From contig JAEZYE010000024.1 of NCBI GenBank assembly GCA_023419315.1, positions 1 through 64,000 of the forward strand: a DNA stretch of 64,000 nt, written 5' to 3'. Shown in pieces: positions 8,939-21,486 of the stretch (position 1 is its first letter; the number at the start of each line of letters is the position of its first letter). The notes beneath the pieces are model-generated. The model was not told where the DNA came from. It made no database searches and saw only the letters and a list, made by a program, of their open reading frames with translations. Both the position numbers and the translations under genes were made by a program. The stretch is from Pseudomonadota bacterium (lineage in GTDB: Bacteria; Pseudomonadota; Gammaproteobacteria; Xanthomonadales; Xanthomonadaceae).

Positions 8939-10312
8939 ATGTTCGAATCCCTCACCCAGCGACTGTCCGGCACCATCGAACGCCTGCGTGGCCGCGGGCG
9001 GTTGAGCGAGGAGAACATCCGCGAAGCCACCCGCGAAGTGCGCATCGCCTTGCTCGAAGCCGACGTCGCCTTGCCGGTGGTGCAGGCATTGATCGAACGC
9101 ATCAAGGTGCGCGCGGTCGGGCAGGAAGTGCTGAAGTCGCTGACGCCGGGCCAGGCGCTGATCAAGGTCGTGCGCGACGAACTGACGACCGTCATGGGTT
9201 CGCAGGCCACCGATCTGAACCTCAACGTGCCCGCGCCGGCGGTCATCCTGATGGCCGGCCTGCAGGGTGCAGGCAAGACGACCACCGTCGGCAAGCTCGC
9301 CAAGCACCTGCGTGAGCGCCGCAAGAAGAAGGTCATGGTGGTCAGCGCCGACGTCTATCGTCCGGCCGCGATCGAACAGTTGAAGACGCTGGCGGAGCAG
9401 GTGGATGTGCTGTTCTTCCCGTCCGACGCCGGCCAGAAGCCGGAAGCCATCGTCCGCGCCGCCATCGACGACGCACGCAAATCGTTCGTCGATGTATTGA
9501 TCGTCGATACCGCGGGCCGCCTCGCCATCGACGAAGCGATGATGACCGAAATCAAGGCGCTGCACGCCGCGGTCAAGCCGGTCGAAACCCTGTTCGTCGT
9601 GGATGCGATGACCGGCCAGGACGCCGCCAACACCGCCAAGGCGTTCAGCGAAGCCTTGCCGCTGACCGGCGTCGTGCTGACCAAGACCGATGGCGATGCC
9701 CGCGGCGGCGCTGCGCTGTCGGTCCGCTATATCACCGGCAAGCCGATCAAGTTCATCGGCGTCGGCGAAAAGCCGGACGGTCTGGATGTATTCCACCCCG
9801 AGCGCGTCGCCAACCGCATCCTCGACATGGGCGACGTGCTGTCGCTGGTCGAACAGGTCGAACAGAACGTCGATCGCGAGAAGGCCGAGAAACTTGCGGC
9901 GAAGGTCGCCAAGGGCAAGAAGTTCGACCTCAACGACATGCGCGACCAGCTCGAACAGATGCAGAATATGGGCGGCATCAGCGGCCTGATGGACAAGCTG
10001 CCGGGCATGGGGCAAATCCCCGAGCACGTGAAGCAGCAGGTGCAGCAGGGCAAGGAAGTGCCGCGCATGATTGCCATCATCAGTTCGATGACCAAGAAGG
10101 AACGCCGCAATCCGGCCCTGCTCAACGGTTCGCGCCGCGCCCGCATCGCGCGCGGTTCCGGCACCACGCCGGCCGACGTGAACAAGCTGATGAAGCAGTA
10201 TCAGCAGATGGAAAAGATGATGGGCAAGATCGCCGGCGGCGGCATGAAGGGATTGATGCGGGGAATGAAAGGCATGATGGGCGGCGCGCGCGGCGGCTTG
10301 CCGTTCCGTTGA
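8939..10312 (+). CDS. ffh: Signal recognition particle protein Ffh
   Basis: A 457-residue SRP54 GTPase that, with 4.5S RNA, delivers nascent membrane proteins to FtsY. The ATG at 8939 gives the standard start MFESLTQRLSG. The N domain is followed by the G domain with GLQGAGKTTTVGKLA, DTAGRL and TKTDGDARGG, then a methionine-rich M domain ending GMKGMMGGARGGLPFR. The signal-sequence-binding methionines and the RNA-binding SRR-type helix (NGSRRARIARGSG) are present. No deviation from the family is seen. Confidence 0.98.
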   Translation: MFESLTQRLSGTIERLRGRGRLSEENIREATREVRIALLEADVALPVVQALIERIKVRAVGQEVLKSLTPGQALIKVVRDELTTVMGSQATDLNLNVPAPAVILMAGLQGAGKTTTVGKLAKHLRERRKKKVMVVSADVYRPAAIEQLKTLAEQVDVLFFPSDAGQKPEAIVRAAIDDARKSFVDVLIVDTAGRLAIDEAMMTEIKALHAAVKPVETLFVVDAMTGQDAANTAKAFSEALPLTGVVLTKTDGDARGGAALSVRYITGKPIKFIGVGEKPDGLDVFHPERVANRILDMGDVLSLVEQVEQNVDREKAEKLAAKVAKGKKFDLNDMRDQLEQMQNMGGISGLMDKLPGMGQIPEHVKQQVQQGKEVPRMIAIISSMTKKERRNPALLNGSRRARIARGSGTTPADVNKLMKQYQQMEKMMGKIAGGGMKGLMRGMKGMMGGARGGLPFR

Positions 10313-10357
10313 TCGGCGGATGATGGCCTGCGCGCTCTGTCGCATGGGAACCGCGTC

Positions 10358-11155
10358 GTGAGCCTCGCACTGCTCGACGGACATCCCGCCACGGCGGATG
10401 ACTTGCGTGCGCTGGCGCTGTCCAACTACGGACACTTCACCGCGATGCAGGTGCGCAACCGCGCCGTCCAGGGCCTGGCGTTGCACGTGGCGCGCCTGCA
10501 GGCCGGCACACAGGAACTCTTCGACATCGATTTGCCGCGCGAGCGCATCGTCGCGGCATTGGCCGAGGCCATCGCACAGGGGCCGGCAGACGCTTCGCTT
10601 CGGCTGACCGTGTTCGCCCGCGCGTTCGATTACCGTGCGCCGCTGCGCAGCGTGCAGCCGGACCTGCTGGTGACGAGCGGCCCGCCGACTTCGTCGGAGA
10701 AGCCGGCCATCCGGGTCAGGTCTTTCGAGTTTGTGCGGCCGCTGCCGCACATCAAGCATGTCGGTACCTTTCCGTTGTTCCACCTGCGCCGGCAGGCGCA
10801 GCGCGACGGCTTCGACGACGCCCTTTTCGTGACGGGCGAAGGACGGATGGTGGAGGGATCGATCTGGAACATCGGTTTCTGGGACGGCGAGAGCGTGATC
10901 TGGCCGACCGGACCCGCCTTGCGGGGGACGTCCGAACAACTGCTGCAACAGGGCTTGGCGGCCTGCGGCGTGGCGCAACGCCGGGAACCGGTGGGCATGG
11001 CGGATATCGCCGGATTTAGGAGCGCGTTTGCGACCAATGCCAGCGGGTTCCAGTCCGTTGTGGCCATCGACCATTGCGCTCTTGAAACGGATCAGCGGCT
11101 GCTGGCGCATCTGACCGCGGCGCTGGCAAGCCAGCCGTGGACGCCCGCTGCCTGA
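10358..11155 (+). CDS. Class IV aminotransferase (PLP-dependent)
   Basis: A 265-residue fold-type IV PLP enzyme, the group that includes branched-chain aminotransferase, D-amino acid aminotransferase and 4-amino-4-deoxychorismate lyase. The motif PLPHIKHVGTFPLFHLRR holds the probable PLP lysine, Lys133. It is followed by GFDDALFVTGEGRMVEGSIWNIGF, in which the Glu contacts the PLP ring. The start is GTG at 10358, 45 bases after ffh, so co-transcription is possible. Substrate cannot be told from sequence. It is shorter than typical IlvE proteins, which favours a D-amino acid or unassigned role. Confidence 0.8.
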   Translation: MSLALLDGHPATADDLRALALSNYGHFTAMQVRNRAVQGLALHVARLQAGTQELFDIDLPRERIVAALAEAIAQGPADASLRLTVFARAFDYRAPLRSVQPDLLVTSGPPTSSEKPAIRVRSFEFVRPLPHIKHVGTFPLFHLRRQAQRDGFDDALFVTGEGRMVEGSIWNIGFWDGESVIWPTGPALRGTSEQLLQQGLAACGVAQRREPVGMADIAGFRSAFATNASGFQSVVAIDHCALETDQRLLAHLTAALASQPWTPAA

Positions 11156-11191
11156 TCCCGGGGTTCGGTTTCCTTCCGCCGTTCAATGGCT

Positions 11192-11197
11192 TAGAAT
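11192..11197 (+). promoter_or_regulatory. Candidate -10 for the rpsP operon
   Basis: TAGAAT lies 51 bases upstream of the rpsP ATG, in the only gap ahead of the ribosomal operon. The -35 region is weak (TTTCCT at 17-base spacing). Confidence 0.35.
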
Positions 11198-11248
11198 TGC
11201 CTGCTTACCTCGCCATCCTGGCGACTGGGCAACACTGGAAATCAAGCA

Positions 11249-11506
11249 ATGGTCAAGATCCGTCTCACCCGTGGCGGCGCCAAGAAGCGCCCGTTCTACC
11301 ACATCATCGTCACCGACTCGCGCAGCGCCCGCGATGGCCGCAACATCGAGCGCGTGGGTTATTACAACCCGGTCGCGTCCGGCAACGAAAAGCGCGTCGA
11401 GCTCGATGTCGCCCGCGTTGAACATTGGGTCAACAATGGCGCGCAGCTGACCGAAAAGGTCCGCACGCTGTACAAGGAAGCCGCCAAGACCAAGGCCGCG
11501 GCCTGA
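11249..11506 (+). CDS. rpsP: 30S ribosomal protein S16
   Basis: An 85-residue protein beginning [20 protein letters not shown], the invariant S16 start, and containing [14 protein letters not shown]16 stabilises the 5' domain of 16S rRNA during small-subunit assembly. It is the first gene of the conserved rpsP-rimM-trmD-rplS block. The C-terminus is the usual basic Ala/Lys tail. Confidence 0.98.
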   Translation: MVKIRLTRGGAKKRPFYHIIVTDSRSARDGRNIERVGYYNPVASGNEKRVELDVARVEHWVNNGAQLTEKVRTLYKEAAKTKAAA

Positions 11507-11546
11507 GTCATCCGGGCCACGCGCTGACGCGTGGCCCTGCTTCTGC

Positions 11547-12074
11547 ATGAATATCGAGCGCCCGCCGAGCCCACGGAAAACCATCCTGCTGGGCCGTTTC
11601 GTGGGCGCTTTTGGTATCCGCGGACAGGTCAAGCTGGAATCCTGGACCGAGCCGCGCGACAGCATTTTCCGATACCAGCCGTGGATTCTGCGCACGCCGG
11701 ATGGCACCGAGCGCGAACTGGCCGGTGTCCGTGGCAAGGCATCGGGCAAGCATCTGGTTGCGGATGTCCCCGATGTGCACGACCGCGATGCAGCCGATGC
11801 TCTGCGTGGCATCGAAATCTTCGTGCCGCGCGACGCCCTTCCGCCGCCGCGGCCGGGTGAGTTCTACTGGGTCGATCTCGAGGGCATGCGGGTGACGAAC
11901 GTCGAAGGCGTCGACTTCGGGACCGTTTCGCACCTGTTTTCGACCGGAGCCAACGACGTCCTGGTCGTGCGTGGCGATCGCGAACGCTTGATTCCCTTCG
12001 TTGAACCCGATTTCGTCCGCGAAGTCGATTTCGACCGGCAACATATCCTCGTGGACTGGGATCCCGAGTTCTGA
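11547..12074 (+). CDS. rimM: Ribosome maturation factor RimM
   Basis: A 175-residue protein that binds S19 and helps mature the 30S head. The N-terminal RimM barrel shows [19 protein letters not shown]. The C-terminal PRC-barrel starts near [13 protein letters not shown] and includes DVLVV and [15 protein letters not shown]. It lies 40 bases after rpsP and 63 before trmD, as in the conserved operon. Confidence 0.97.
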   Translation: MNIERPPSPRKTILLGRFVGAFGIRGQVKLESWTEPRDSIFRYQPWILRTPDGTERELAGVRGKASGKHLVADVPDVHDRDAADALRGIEIFVPRDALPPPRPGEFYWVDLEGMRVTNVEGVDFGTVSHLFSTGANDVLVVRGDRERLIPFVEPDFVREVDFDRQHILVDWDPEF

Positions 12075-12137
12075 GCTGCGCAACACTGCCGACCGGGTTG
12101 TGTTTCGTGGCTTTCCGAAACAACAGGTGCCTCCTGC

Positions 12138-12902
12138 ATGCGCATTGACGTCCTGACGCTGTTTCCGGAATTCATGACGCAGGCCGCGGCGGTCGGGGTG
12201 ATCGGCCGGGCCGGCGAGCGCGGTCTGGTGTCGTTGCAGGGGTGGAATCCACGCGACTACGCCGAGGGCAACTATCGGCGCGTGGACGACCGACCCTTTG
12301 GCGGCGGACCGGGCATGGTCATGATGATCGAGCCGCTGCGCGCATGTCTGGCAGCCGTCCGTGCCGCCGATCCGATGCCGGCGCGCGTGATCTATCTGAG
12401 CCCTCAGGGACAGCGCCTGACGCAGGCCAAGGTTCGCGAACTCGCCGCCCAGCCGCGCCTGATCCTGCTCTGCGGCCGATACGAAGGCGTAGATGAACGC
12501 TTTCTGGACGCGGAAGTGGACGAGGAGCTGTCCATCGGGGACTACGTACTGTCCGGTGGTGAACTCGCGGCCGCGGTTGTGGTGGATGCCGTCATCCGGC
12601 TGCAGGAGGGAGCGCTGAACGACGCCGAGTCCGCCGCCCAGGACAGCTTCGAGGACGGGCTGCTGGACTGCCCGCACTACACCCATCCCAGCCAGCACGC
12701 CTATGGTGAAGTTCCGGCCGTCCTGCGTTCCGGCAATCACGCGGCCATTGCCCGCTGGCGCCACCAGCAATCGCTGGGCCGCACCTGGCTGCGCCGCCCG
12801 GACTTGCTGGATGAGGCGTCATTATCCAAGGCCGATCGCCAGTTGCTGGAGGCGTTCCGCGCGGATTGGCGGGCCGATGACGGGAGCGGGCAGGCTGAAT
12901 GA
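12138..12902 (+). CDS. trmD: tRNA (guanine-37-N1)-methyltransferase
   Basis: A 254-residue SPOUT methyltransferase that makes m1G37 in tRNAs reading CNN codons and so prevents frameshifting. The trefoil-knot SAM site is visible as [13 protein letters not shown] followed by [14 protein letters not shown]. The catalytic region near the C-terminal half shows DCPHYTHP and [10 protein letters not shown]. The start [12 protein letters not shown] is canonical. Confidence 0.98.
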   Translation: MRIDVLTLFPEFMTQAAAVGVIGRAGERGLVSLQGWNPRDYAEGNYRRVDDRPFGGGPGMVMMIEPLRACLAAVRAADPMPARVIYLSPQGQRLTQAKVRELAAQPRLILLCGRYEGVDERFLDAEVDEELSIGDYVLSGGELAAAVVVDAVIRLQEGALNDAESAAQDSFEDGLLDCPHYTHPSQHAYGEVPAVLRSGNHAAIARWRHQQSLGRTWLRRPDLLDEASLSKADRQLLEAFRADWRADDGSGQAE

Positions 12903-13086
12903 GCCCCGATGCATCATGGACCGGTGAATCCCGCTCCCGGCTAGCCATTGGCGAAGAAAATCAGTAAGATGGCCGGCTCCCGCTGTCAGGCGGGTGACCT
13001 CCATAAGAATATCGTGCAGCGCAATCCGGCGACTGCATCAGTTCCAGCTGTCGAACGACACACCCACGCATACATACGGTGCCACC

Positions 13087-13494
13087 ATGAGCAGTCTCAA
13101 CAAGTCCATCATTGCGGAATTCGAAGCCGCCCAGATCCAGCGTGAGCTGCCCGCTTTCGGTCCCGGCGACACCGTCGTCGTGAACGTCAAGGTGAAGGAA
13201 GGCAACCGTGAGCGCGTGCAGGCGTACGAGGGCGTGGTCATCGCCAAGAAGAACGCCGGCCTGAACTCCGCTTTCACCGTTCGCAAGATCTCGCACGGCT
13301 ACGGCGTCGAGCGCGTCTTCCAGACGCACAGCGCCTCCATCGACTCGGTCGAAGTGAAGCGCCGCGGCAAGGTGCGTTCGGGCAAGCTGTATTACCTGCG
13401 CGAACTGGAAGGCAAGGCTGCGCGCATCAAGGAAGATCTGGCCGCCAACGCCGCTGCCAAGAAGGCGCGTCTGGCTGCCGCCGCCGCCGAGTAA
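13087..13494 (+). CDS. rplS: 50S ribosomal protein L19
   Basis: A 135-residue protein whose start at 13087 gives [16 protein letters not shown], matching L19 proteins; an upstream in-frame ATG is unlikely. Core motifs [20 protein letters not shown] and [16 protein letters not shown] are typical. L19 sits at the 30S-50S interface. The C-terminus carries an Ala/Lys extension common in Xanthomonadaceae. The 184-base gap after trmD contains a small hairpin (CCCGC/GCGGG) but no gene. Confidence 0.98.
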   Translation: MSSLNKSIIAEFEAAQIQRELPAFGPGDTVVVNVKVKEGNRERVQAYEGVVIAKKNAGLNSAFTVRKISHGYGVERVFQTHSASIDSVEVKRRGKVRSGKLYYLRELEGKAARIKEDLAANAAAKKARLAAAAAE

Positions 13495-13523
13495 TCGCGG
13501 CGCACTCGTGCTGTCCTGCCAAG

Positions 13524-13550
13524 CGGCCACCCTTCGGGTGGCCGTTTGCA
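13524..13550 (+). terminator. Terminator of the rpsP-rplS operon
   Basis: A CGGCCACC/GGTGGCCG hairpin with a CTTCG loop lies 29 bases after the rplS stop. The T-run after it is interrupted (TTTGCATTT). Confidence 0.65.
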
Positions 13551-13660
13551 TTTGGGCGTGATGGCGCCGCTTCCGGGGCCGCGCGCCGCTTCTTCCGCAC
13601 GCTCCGGTGACGCGTCATGCGCGATCATCCTGCCGTCGATTTCCGCCTCGTCACCTTTGC

Positions 13661-14071
13661 ATGATGAAAACCGAAACTCCGCTCGAACCCGGCGTGCGCC
13701 TCGACATCTGGCTTTGGGCCGCGCGCTTCTTCAAGACCCGCAGTCTCGCCAAGCAGGCCGTGGAAACCGGAAAAGTGGATGTGGCCGGCCAGCGCGCGAA
13801 AGCTTCCCGCACCGTGCGGTTGGGGGATGAGATGAAGATCGCGCGTGGCGACGACGTGTTCGAGGTCCGCGTCCAGGGTCTGAGCGAACAGCGCGGCCCG
13901 GCTCCGGTGGCGCAAGGCCTCTATCAGGAAAGCGATGCGTCGAAGCAGCGCCGCGAGGCGGCTGCGAGTGCGCGGCGTGCGGAACGCAATGGCTACCAGC
14001 CGCCGTTGTCCAAGCCTGACAAGCGCGCGCGACGTCTCATCCGCGCGCTGGGGGACATCGACGCGATGTGA
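13661..14071 (+). CDS. hslR: S4-domain RNA-binding protein, Hsp15-like
   Basis: A 136-residue protein with an N-terminal S4 domain: RLDIWLWAARFFKTRSLA, then GKVDVAGQRAKASRTVRLGD. A basic C-terminal tail (KQRREAAASARRAER and KPDKRARRLI) follows. Hsp15 recycles 50S subunits that still carry nascent chains after heat shock. Two ATGs, 13661 and 13664, are possible starts. Length and tail match Hsp15 rather than an S4-containing rRNA pseudouridine synthase. Confidence 0.85.
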   Translation: MMKTETPLEPGVRLDIWLWAARFFKTRSLAKQAVETGKVDVAGQRAKASRTVRLGDEMKIARGDDVFEVRVQGLSEQRGPAPVAQGLYQESDASKQRREAAASARRAERNGYQPPLSKPDKRARRLIRALGDIDAM

Positions 14072-14102
14072 TCGCGTCGTGTCGCGAGGCCTGATATGTC
14101 GA

Positions 14103-14711
14103 TCAGCGATTGCCGCCGAACAGGCCGCTGCCGACTTTCAGCAGATCACCCAGGCCCAACTGGCCATCACCATCCTGGTCCAGCACAGCGCCCAGCAGGT
14201 TGCCGCCGATGCCGCCCTGTTCGCGTACCTGCTGTTGTTCCTGGCCGAGCATCTGGCCGAGCGCGGACGCACTGCCTTGGCCGCCTTGTCCCATGCGCTG
14301 GGCGATGAAAGCCAGCACGATGGGCGCGAGGATCTTCATCAGCTGCCCCGCACGATCACCGCCCAGACCGGTTGCCTGGGCGAGGCCGGCTTCCGCGCGT
14401 GGCTGGTTGTTGCCGAAAATGTGGCCGAGGATGCCGGCGCCGTTCGCTTCCGGCGCATTGCCGCCGCCCATCACCGCGCCCAGCACGCTGCCGAGATCCA
14501 GTCCGCTGTGATCGCGCTGCAATGCACCGAACAGAGCGTCCGCACCCTGCGGCTGGGTGGCGTTGCGGCCCAGTGCGCCCATGAGCAAAGGCAGTGCTGC
14601 GCCGATGGCGCCATTGGCCTGTTCCGGGCTGATGCCCAGTTGCCGGGACACCTGTTCGACCGGTGCGCCTTGCAGTTGCGAGAAGAGTTGTTCGGTGAGG
14701 GAGGGGCTCAT
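14103..14711 (-). CDS. DUF937 (YidB-like) protein
   Basis: A 202-residue protein starting MSPSLTEQLFSQLQGAPVEQ, the DUF937 N-terminal helix pair, with LGISPEQANGAIGAALPLLMGAL. The middle is Gly/Gln-rich and low in complexity. Near the C-terminus DQDGDGQLGLGDLL resembles an EF-hand or dockerin-type calcium loop. The start ATG at 14711 is preceded by unrelated sequence, so upstream extension is rejected. Function is unknown in the family. The gene is convergent with the S4 gene, with a 31-base gap. Confidence 0.75.
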   Translation of the reverse strand: MSPSLTEQLFSQLQGAPVEQVSRQLGISPEQANGAIGAALPLLMGALGRNATQPQGADALFGALQRDHSGLDLGSVLGAVMGGGNAPEANGAGILGHIFGNNQPRAEAGLAQATGLGGDRAGQLMKILAPIVLAFIAQRMGQGGQGSASALGQMLGQEQQQVREQGGIGGNLLGAVLDQDGDGQLGLGDLLKVGSGLFGGNR

Positions 14712-14824
14712 GGCAGGCACCGTCGAGAAAAGGGAAGGGGATGCTAGCGGCTGTTCGAGTCTACGCCGACTCACTTTGCAGGCTGGCCGCCCGGCAGGCC
14801 GTTCATCGGCACGCCGGCATCCGG

Positions 14825-14860
14825 AAAAAGCGAAGGCCGCGCTCATACAAGCGCGGCCTT
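14825..14860 (-). terminator. Terminator downstream of katG
   Basis: On the minus strand, AAGGCCGCGC and GCGCGGCCTT form a 10-bp stem with an 8-base loop, followed closely by CTTTTTCC. It lies 46 bases after the katG stop. Confidence 0.7.
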
Positions 14861-14905
14861 GCCCGTTCCTCCTGACGCCGCAATGCAGCGACGGCGCAAT
14901 GTGCC

Positions 14906-17512
<2,607 letters not shown>

Positions 17513-18607
17513 CTATTCCGGTCGCGGTGTCTGGTCGGTGCCGAGCGGAAGAATCGGATACTCGACGCGCGGCGGGCGGCCGTCCAGCGTGCGCAGGAAG
17601 CGCGCGATCGCATCGGTTTCCGCTTCGGCCATGGCATGGCCCAACTGGCTGGCGCCCATCACCGCAACGGCTTCGCGAAGATCCCACACCTGTCCGCTGT
17701 GGAAGTACGGCGCGGTCAGGCCGACGTTGCGAAGCGGCGCGGCGCGGAACACGTATTCATCCGTGCTCGATCGAGTCACTGCGGCGCGACCCTTGTCAGC
17801 TGGCGGCAGGATGTTGGCGTGCGGGCGTTGCACGGCGCCGAACGCGAAGTACGCCTGCCCGCCGAGATTCACGCCCGAGTGGCATGCCACGCAGCCCTTG
17901 TCGATGAACAGTTGCAGGCCGGTGCGCTCCTGCGCGTCGAGGCTGCCCTTGCCGGCGAGGAACTGATCGAAGCGCGAATCCGGCGTCACCAGCGTGGCCT
18001 CGAAGGCTTCGATCGCGCGCGCCATGTTGTCGAACGTCACCGGCTGCGATTCCTCCGGAAATGCCTGCGTGAAGGCGCTGACATAACCGGGAATGCTGCG
18101 CAGCGTGGCTTCGACACGTTCGGGCGTGTTGTTCATTTCGACGGCGGCCTGCACCGGACCCTTTGCCTGCTCCATGAGATCGGCGGCGCGACCGTCCCAG
18201 AACTGCGCGACATTGAAGACCGCATTGAACACCGTGGGCGAGTTGCGTGGACCTTTCTGCCAACCGTGACCAATCGACGTCGGCACATTGTCCGCACCGC
18301 CGGTCCCGAGGTTGTGGCAACTGTTGCAGCTGATCACTTGGCTGCGCGACAGGCGCGGTTCGAAGAACAGGCTGCGGCCGAGATCGATCTGCGCATCGGT
18401 GATCGCGACACCGCGGATTTCATTCACCGTCGCCGGAATGGGCTGGAAGAACTGGCGCGCGGTATCGCGCAGGGGATCCGCCGGGGCGCTGTCCGCGCCC
18501 GCTTCGCTCGCATGTGCGGACGGCACCGGCGATTGGCTGCAGGAGGCGAGGGCGAACGTGGCGGCGGCCAGCGAGAGGGCGAGCGTCGCTTGCTGCAATC
18601 GAAGCAT
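17513..18607 (-). CDS. Di-haem cytochrome c peroxidase (CcpA/MauG family) lipoprotein
   Basis: A 364-residue protein. The start at 18607 places a lipobox LASC with Cys23 after a hydrophobic signal, so it is probably an outer- or inner-membrane-anchored periplasmic lipoprotein. Two haem c sites are present: CNSCH (Cys94, Cys97, His98) and CVACH (Cys239, Cys242, His243). This arrangement, with LGRSLFFEPRLS before the first haem, is that of bacterial di-haem peroxidases, which reduce hydrogen peroxide with electrons from small cytochromes. Its position behind katG suggests a second line of peroxide defence. Confidence 0.92.
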   Translation of the reverse strand: MLRLQQATLALSLAAATFALASCSQSPVPSAHASEAGADSAPADPLRDTARQFFQPIPATVNEIRGVAITDAQIDLGRSLFFEPRLSRSQVISCNSCHNLGTGGADNVPTSIGHGWQKGPRNSPTVFNAVFNVAQFWDGRAADLMEQAKGPVQAAVEMNNTPERVEATLRSIPGYVSAFTQAFPEESQPVTFDNMARAIEAFEATLVTPDSRFDQFLAGKGSLDAQERTGLQLFIDKGCVACHSGVNLGGQAYFAFGAVQRPHANILPPADKGRAAVTRSSTDEYVFRAAPLRNVGLTAPYFHSGQVWDLREAVAVMGASQLGHAMAEAETDAIARFLRTLDGRPPRVEYPILPLGTDQTPRPE

Positions 18608-18716
18608 GGGGTACTCCAGTGACGGAACAACGTCATTGGTAACCCGTGCCGCGCGTGGTGGCCTTGATCGCAATCAACCGCTTCGGCGCGTGCGGGCGCA
18701 CGCGCGCGGAGTGACG

Positions 18717-21344
18717 CTATTGCAGTGATTTCAGGCGATAGAGCGCTTCGAGCGCCTGCTTCGGCGTGAGCTCGTCCGGTTCCAGCGCGGCCAGCGCATC
18801 CAGGGCCGCCGAGGGCGCGGGCGTGAACAGACCGATCTGCTGCGGCGCATCCAGTGCCTGCGGCGCCATCGACGATGCCTGCGTCTGCCCGCCGCGCTGT
18901 TCGAGTTCCGCCAATCGCCGCCGCGCCTGCGCGACCGTGCTTCGCGGCAGGCCTGCCAAAGCAGCGACCTGCAGGCCGAAGCTGCGATCCGCCGGTCCCT
19001 CTTTCACTGCATGCATGAACACCAGCACGTCGCCGCGTTCGCGGTCGTGGTGCTCGACCGCGTCCAGGTGCACGTTGGCAATGCCGCTGCCGGATTCGGC
19101 AGCCAGCGCCGTCAGTTCGAAATAGTGCGTGGCGAACAGCGTCATGCAGCGGTTTTCACCGGCGAGGTGGCGCGCGACCGCATCGGCCAGCGCGAGGCCG
19201 TCGTACGTGGACGTACCACGGCCGATTTCGTCCATCAGCACCAGCGATTGCGGCGTGGCGTTGTGCAGGATGTAACTGGTCTCCGACATTTCGACCATGA
19301 AGGTCGATTGCCCGCGCGCGAGATCGTCACCCGCGCCGATACGCGTCAGGATGCGATCGATCGGGCCGAGGCAGGCGCGCGCCGCCGGCACGAAGCTGCC
19401 GATGTGGGCGAGCAGGACGATCAGCGCGTTCTGCCGCATGTAGGTCGATTTTCCGCCCATGTTCGGGCCGGTGATGATCAGCATGCGCCGCGATTCGTCC
19501 AGCCGCAGATCGTTCGGCTCGAACGGATCCTCGCGCACCGCTTCCACCACCGGATGCCGGCCGCGCTCGATGCACAGCCCCGGCGTATCCACCAGTTCCG
19601 GGCGTGACCAGTCCAGCGCCTGCGCGCGCTCGGCGAAAGCGGCCAGTACGTCCAGTTCGGCCAACGCGCCGGCGCAGCGCTTGAGGGCTTCCAGCACGCG
19701 GTTGAGTTCGTCCAGCAGTGCTTCGTAGAGCAGACGCTCGCGCGACAGCGAACGCTCGCGTGCGGACAGCACCTTGTCCTCGAACGATTTGAGTTCTTCG
19801 GTGATGTAGCGCTCGGCGTTGGTGAGCGTCTGCCTGCGCGTGTAGTGCACGGGCGCGCGTTCGGCCTGGCCCTTGCTGATCTCGATGTAGTAACCGTGCA
19901 CGCGGTTGTAGCCGACCTTGAGCGTGGCGATGCCGCTGCGCTCGCGTTCGCGCGCTTCCAGATCAACCAGGAACTGATCGGCGTGGGTGCTCAGTTGGCG
20001 CAGTTCGTCCAGTTCGGCATCGAAGCCGTCGGCGATCACGCCACCATCGCTGAGCTTGAGCGAGGGATGCGCGATCACCGCAGCCTGGAGGTGCGCGGCG
20101 ATTGCGGTGTGCTCACCGAGTTCTTGCAACAGTTGCTGCAGGCGCGGCGAGGATTGCACCGCAGCCGCCCGCATGGAACCGGGTTCGCCGTCTGTCTCCA
20201 GATGCCGGCGAATGGCGGGCAATGATCCGAGCGCATCGCGCAGGGTCGAAAGATCACGTGGACGGGCCGAGCGCAAGGCGACGCGTGTGAGGATGCGCTC
20301 GACATCACCGAGCGCGCGGAAGGATTCGCGCAGCGGCACCTCCAGCCGGTTTTCGATCAACGCCTCGACCGCTTGATGGCGCTCGGCGACGGTACGCCGA
20401 TCCCGCAGCGGCCGATGCAGCCAGCGCCGCAGCAGGCGGCCGCCCATCGGCGTGATGGTGGTATCGAGCACGCCGAGCAATGTGTGGCGATGATCCCCAT
20501 CGACGCGCGTATCCAGTTCCAGATGCCGCCGCGTCGCCGCATTCATCGCGATGGCTTCGCTGGCGGCTTCCGTCGCAATCGCGGTCAGGTGGGGCAGGCG
20601 CTGTTTCTGGGTTTCCTCCACGTAGCCCAGCAGGGCGGCAGCCGCGCCGGTCGCCCGCGGGAGTGCTTCGATGCCGAAACCGTTGAGATCGTGCAGCTTG
20701 AAGAACTGCAGCAACTGCCGGCGCCCGCTGTCCGGATCGAACAGCCACGGCGCGCGCCGACGCAGGCCATGGCGTTCGATCACGAACGCTGGCAGGCCGT
20801 CCTCATCGGGCACCAGGATTTCGGCGGGCTCCAGACGGGCCAGTTCGGCTTCGAGCGCGTCGTCGCCTTCCACTTCATTCACACGCAGACGCCCGCCGGC
20901 CAGATCCGCCCACGCCAGACCGTATCCGGTGCGTCCGCGCGCGATCGCCAGCAACAGCGTGTCCCGACGCTCGTTGAGCAGCGCTTCGTCGGTGACCGTG
21001 CCGGGCGTGACGATGCGCACCACCTTGCGTTCGACCAGGCCCTTGGCCTGCGCCGGATCGCCGATCTGTTCACAGATCGCGACCGACTCGCCCATCGCCA
21101 CCAGGCGTGCGAGGTAGCTTTCATAGGCGTGATGCGGCACGCCGGCCATCGGAATCGGCGCGCCGCCGGAATTGCCGCGCTGGGTCAGCGTGATGTCGAG
21201 CAGCCGCGCCGCCTTGCGTGCATCGTCATAGAACAGTTCGTAGAAATCGCCCATCCGGAAGAACAGCAGCAGATCCGGGTACTCCGCCTTGGCGGCGAAG
21301 AACTGCTTCATCAGTGGCGTATGTTCCGGTTTGACTGCACTCAC
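18717..21344 (-). CDS. mutS: DNA mismatch repair protein MutS
   Basis: A full-length mismatch sensor of 875 residues from the GTG at 21344 ([15 protein letters not shown]). A later ATG at codon 12 is the alternative start. The mismatch-reading Phe-x-Glu is Phe34/Glu36 in FRMGDFYE. The connector, lever and clamp domains follow, then the ABC ATPase with Walker [14 protein letters not shown] near residue 625, [14 protein letters not shown], and the C-terminal helix-turn-helix with a short tetramer tail. There is no sign of truncation. Confidence 0.97.
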   Translation of the reverse strand: MSAVKPEHTPLMKQFFAAKAEYPDLLLFFRMGDFYELFYDDARKAARLLDITLTQRGNSGGAPIPMAGVPHHAYESYLARLVAMGESVAICEQIGDPAQAKGLVERKVVRIVTPGTVTDEALLNERRDTLLLAIARGRTGYGLAWADLAGGRLRVNEVEGDDALEAELARLEPAEILVPDEDGLPAFVIERHGLRRRAPWLFDPDSGRRQLLQFFKLHDLNGFGIEALPRATGAAAALLGYVEETQKQRLPHLTAIATEAASEAIAMNAATRRHLELDTRVDGDHRHTLLGVLDTTITPMGGRLLRRWLHRPLRDRRTVAERHQAVEALIENRLEVPLRESFRALGDVERILTRVALRSARPRDLSTLRDALGSLPAIRRHLETDGEPGSMRAAAVQSSPRLQQLLQELGEHTAIAAHLQAAVIAHPSLKLSDGGVIADGFDAELDELRQLSTHADQFLVDLEARERERSGIATLKVGYNRVHGYYIEISKGQAERAPVHYTRRQTLTNAERYITEELKSFEDKVLSARERSLSRERLLYEALLDELNRVLEALKRCAGALAELDVLAAFAERAQALDWSRPELVDTPGLCIERGRHPVVEAVREDPFEPNDLRLDESRRMLIITGPNMGGKSTYMRQNALIVLLAHIGSFVPAARACLGPIDRILTRIGAGDDLARGQSTFMVEMSETSYILHNATPQSLVLMDEIGRGTSTYDGLALADAVARHLAGENRCMTLFATHYFELTALAAESGSGIANVHLDAVEHHDRERGDVLVFMHAVKEGPADRSFGLQVAALAGLPRSTVAQARRRLAELEQRGGQTQASSMAPQALDAPQQIGLFTPAPSAALDALAALEPDELTPKQALEALYRLKSLQ

Positions 21345-21486
21345 GTGGCGGCATTTGACGGCGGCGAAAGAGGGCAGATTGTAGCCTTCGTCGCGACCCC
21401 GGCCCCGACCGGGTTGATCCGGGTCAATGCGTGTCCGCCGGGTGGGGCGAATGATGGGTTTCCCCCCAGATTCCAGGAGTCCGCCG

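Noticed and set aside
8063..11110. A 1015-codon open frame antisense to ffh and the aminotransferase
   Set aside because: Its product is Arg/His-rich with no family motif, and it overlaps well-identified genes; long antisense frames are expected in GC-rich DNA.
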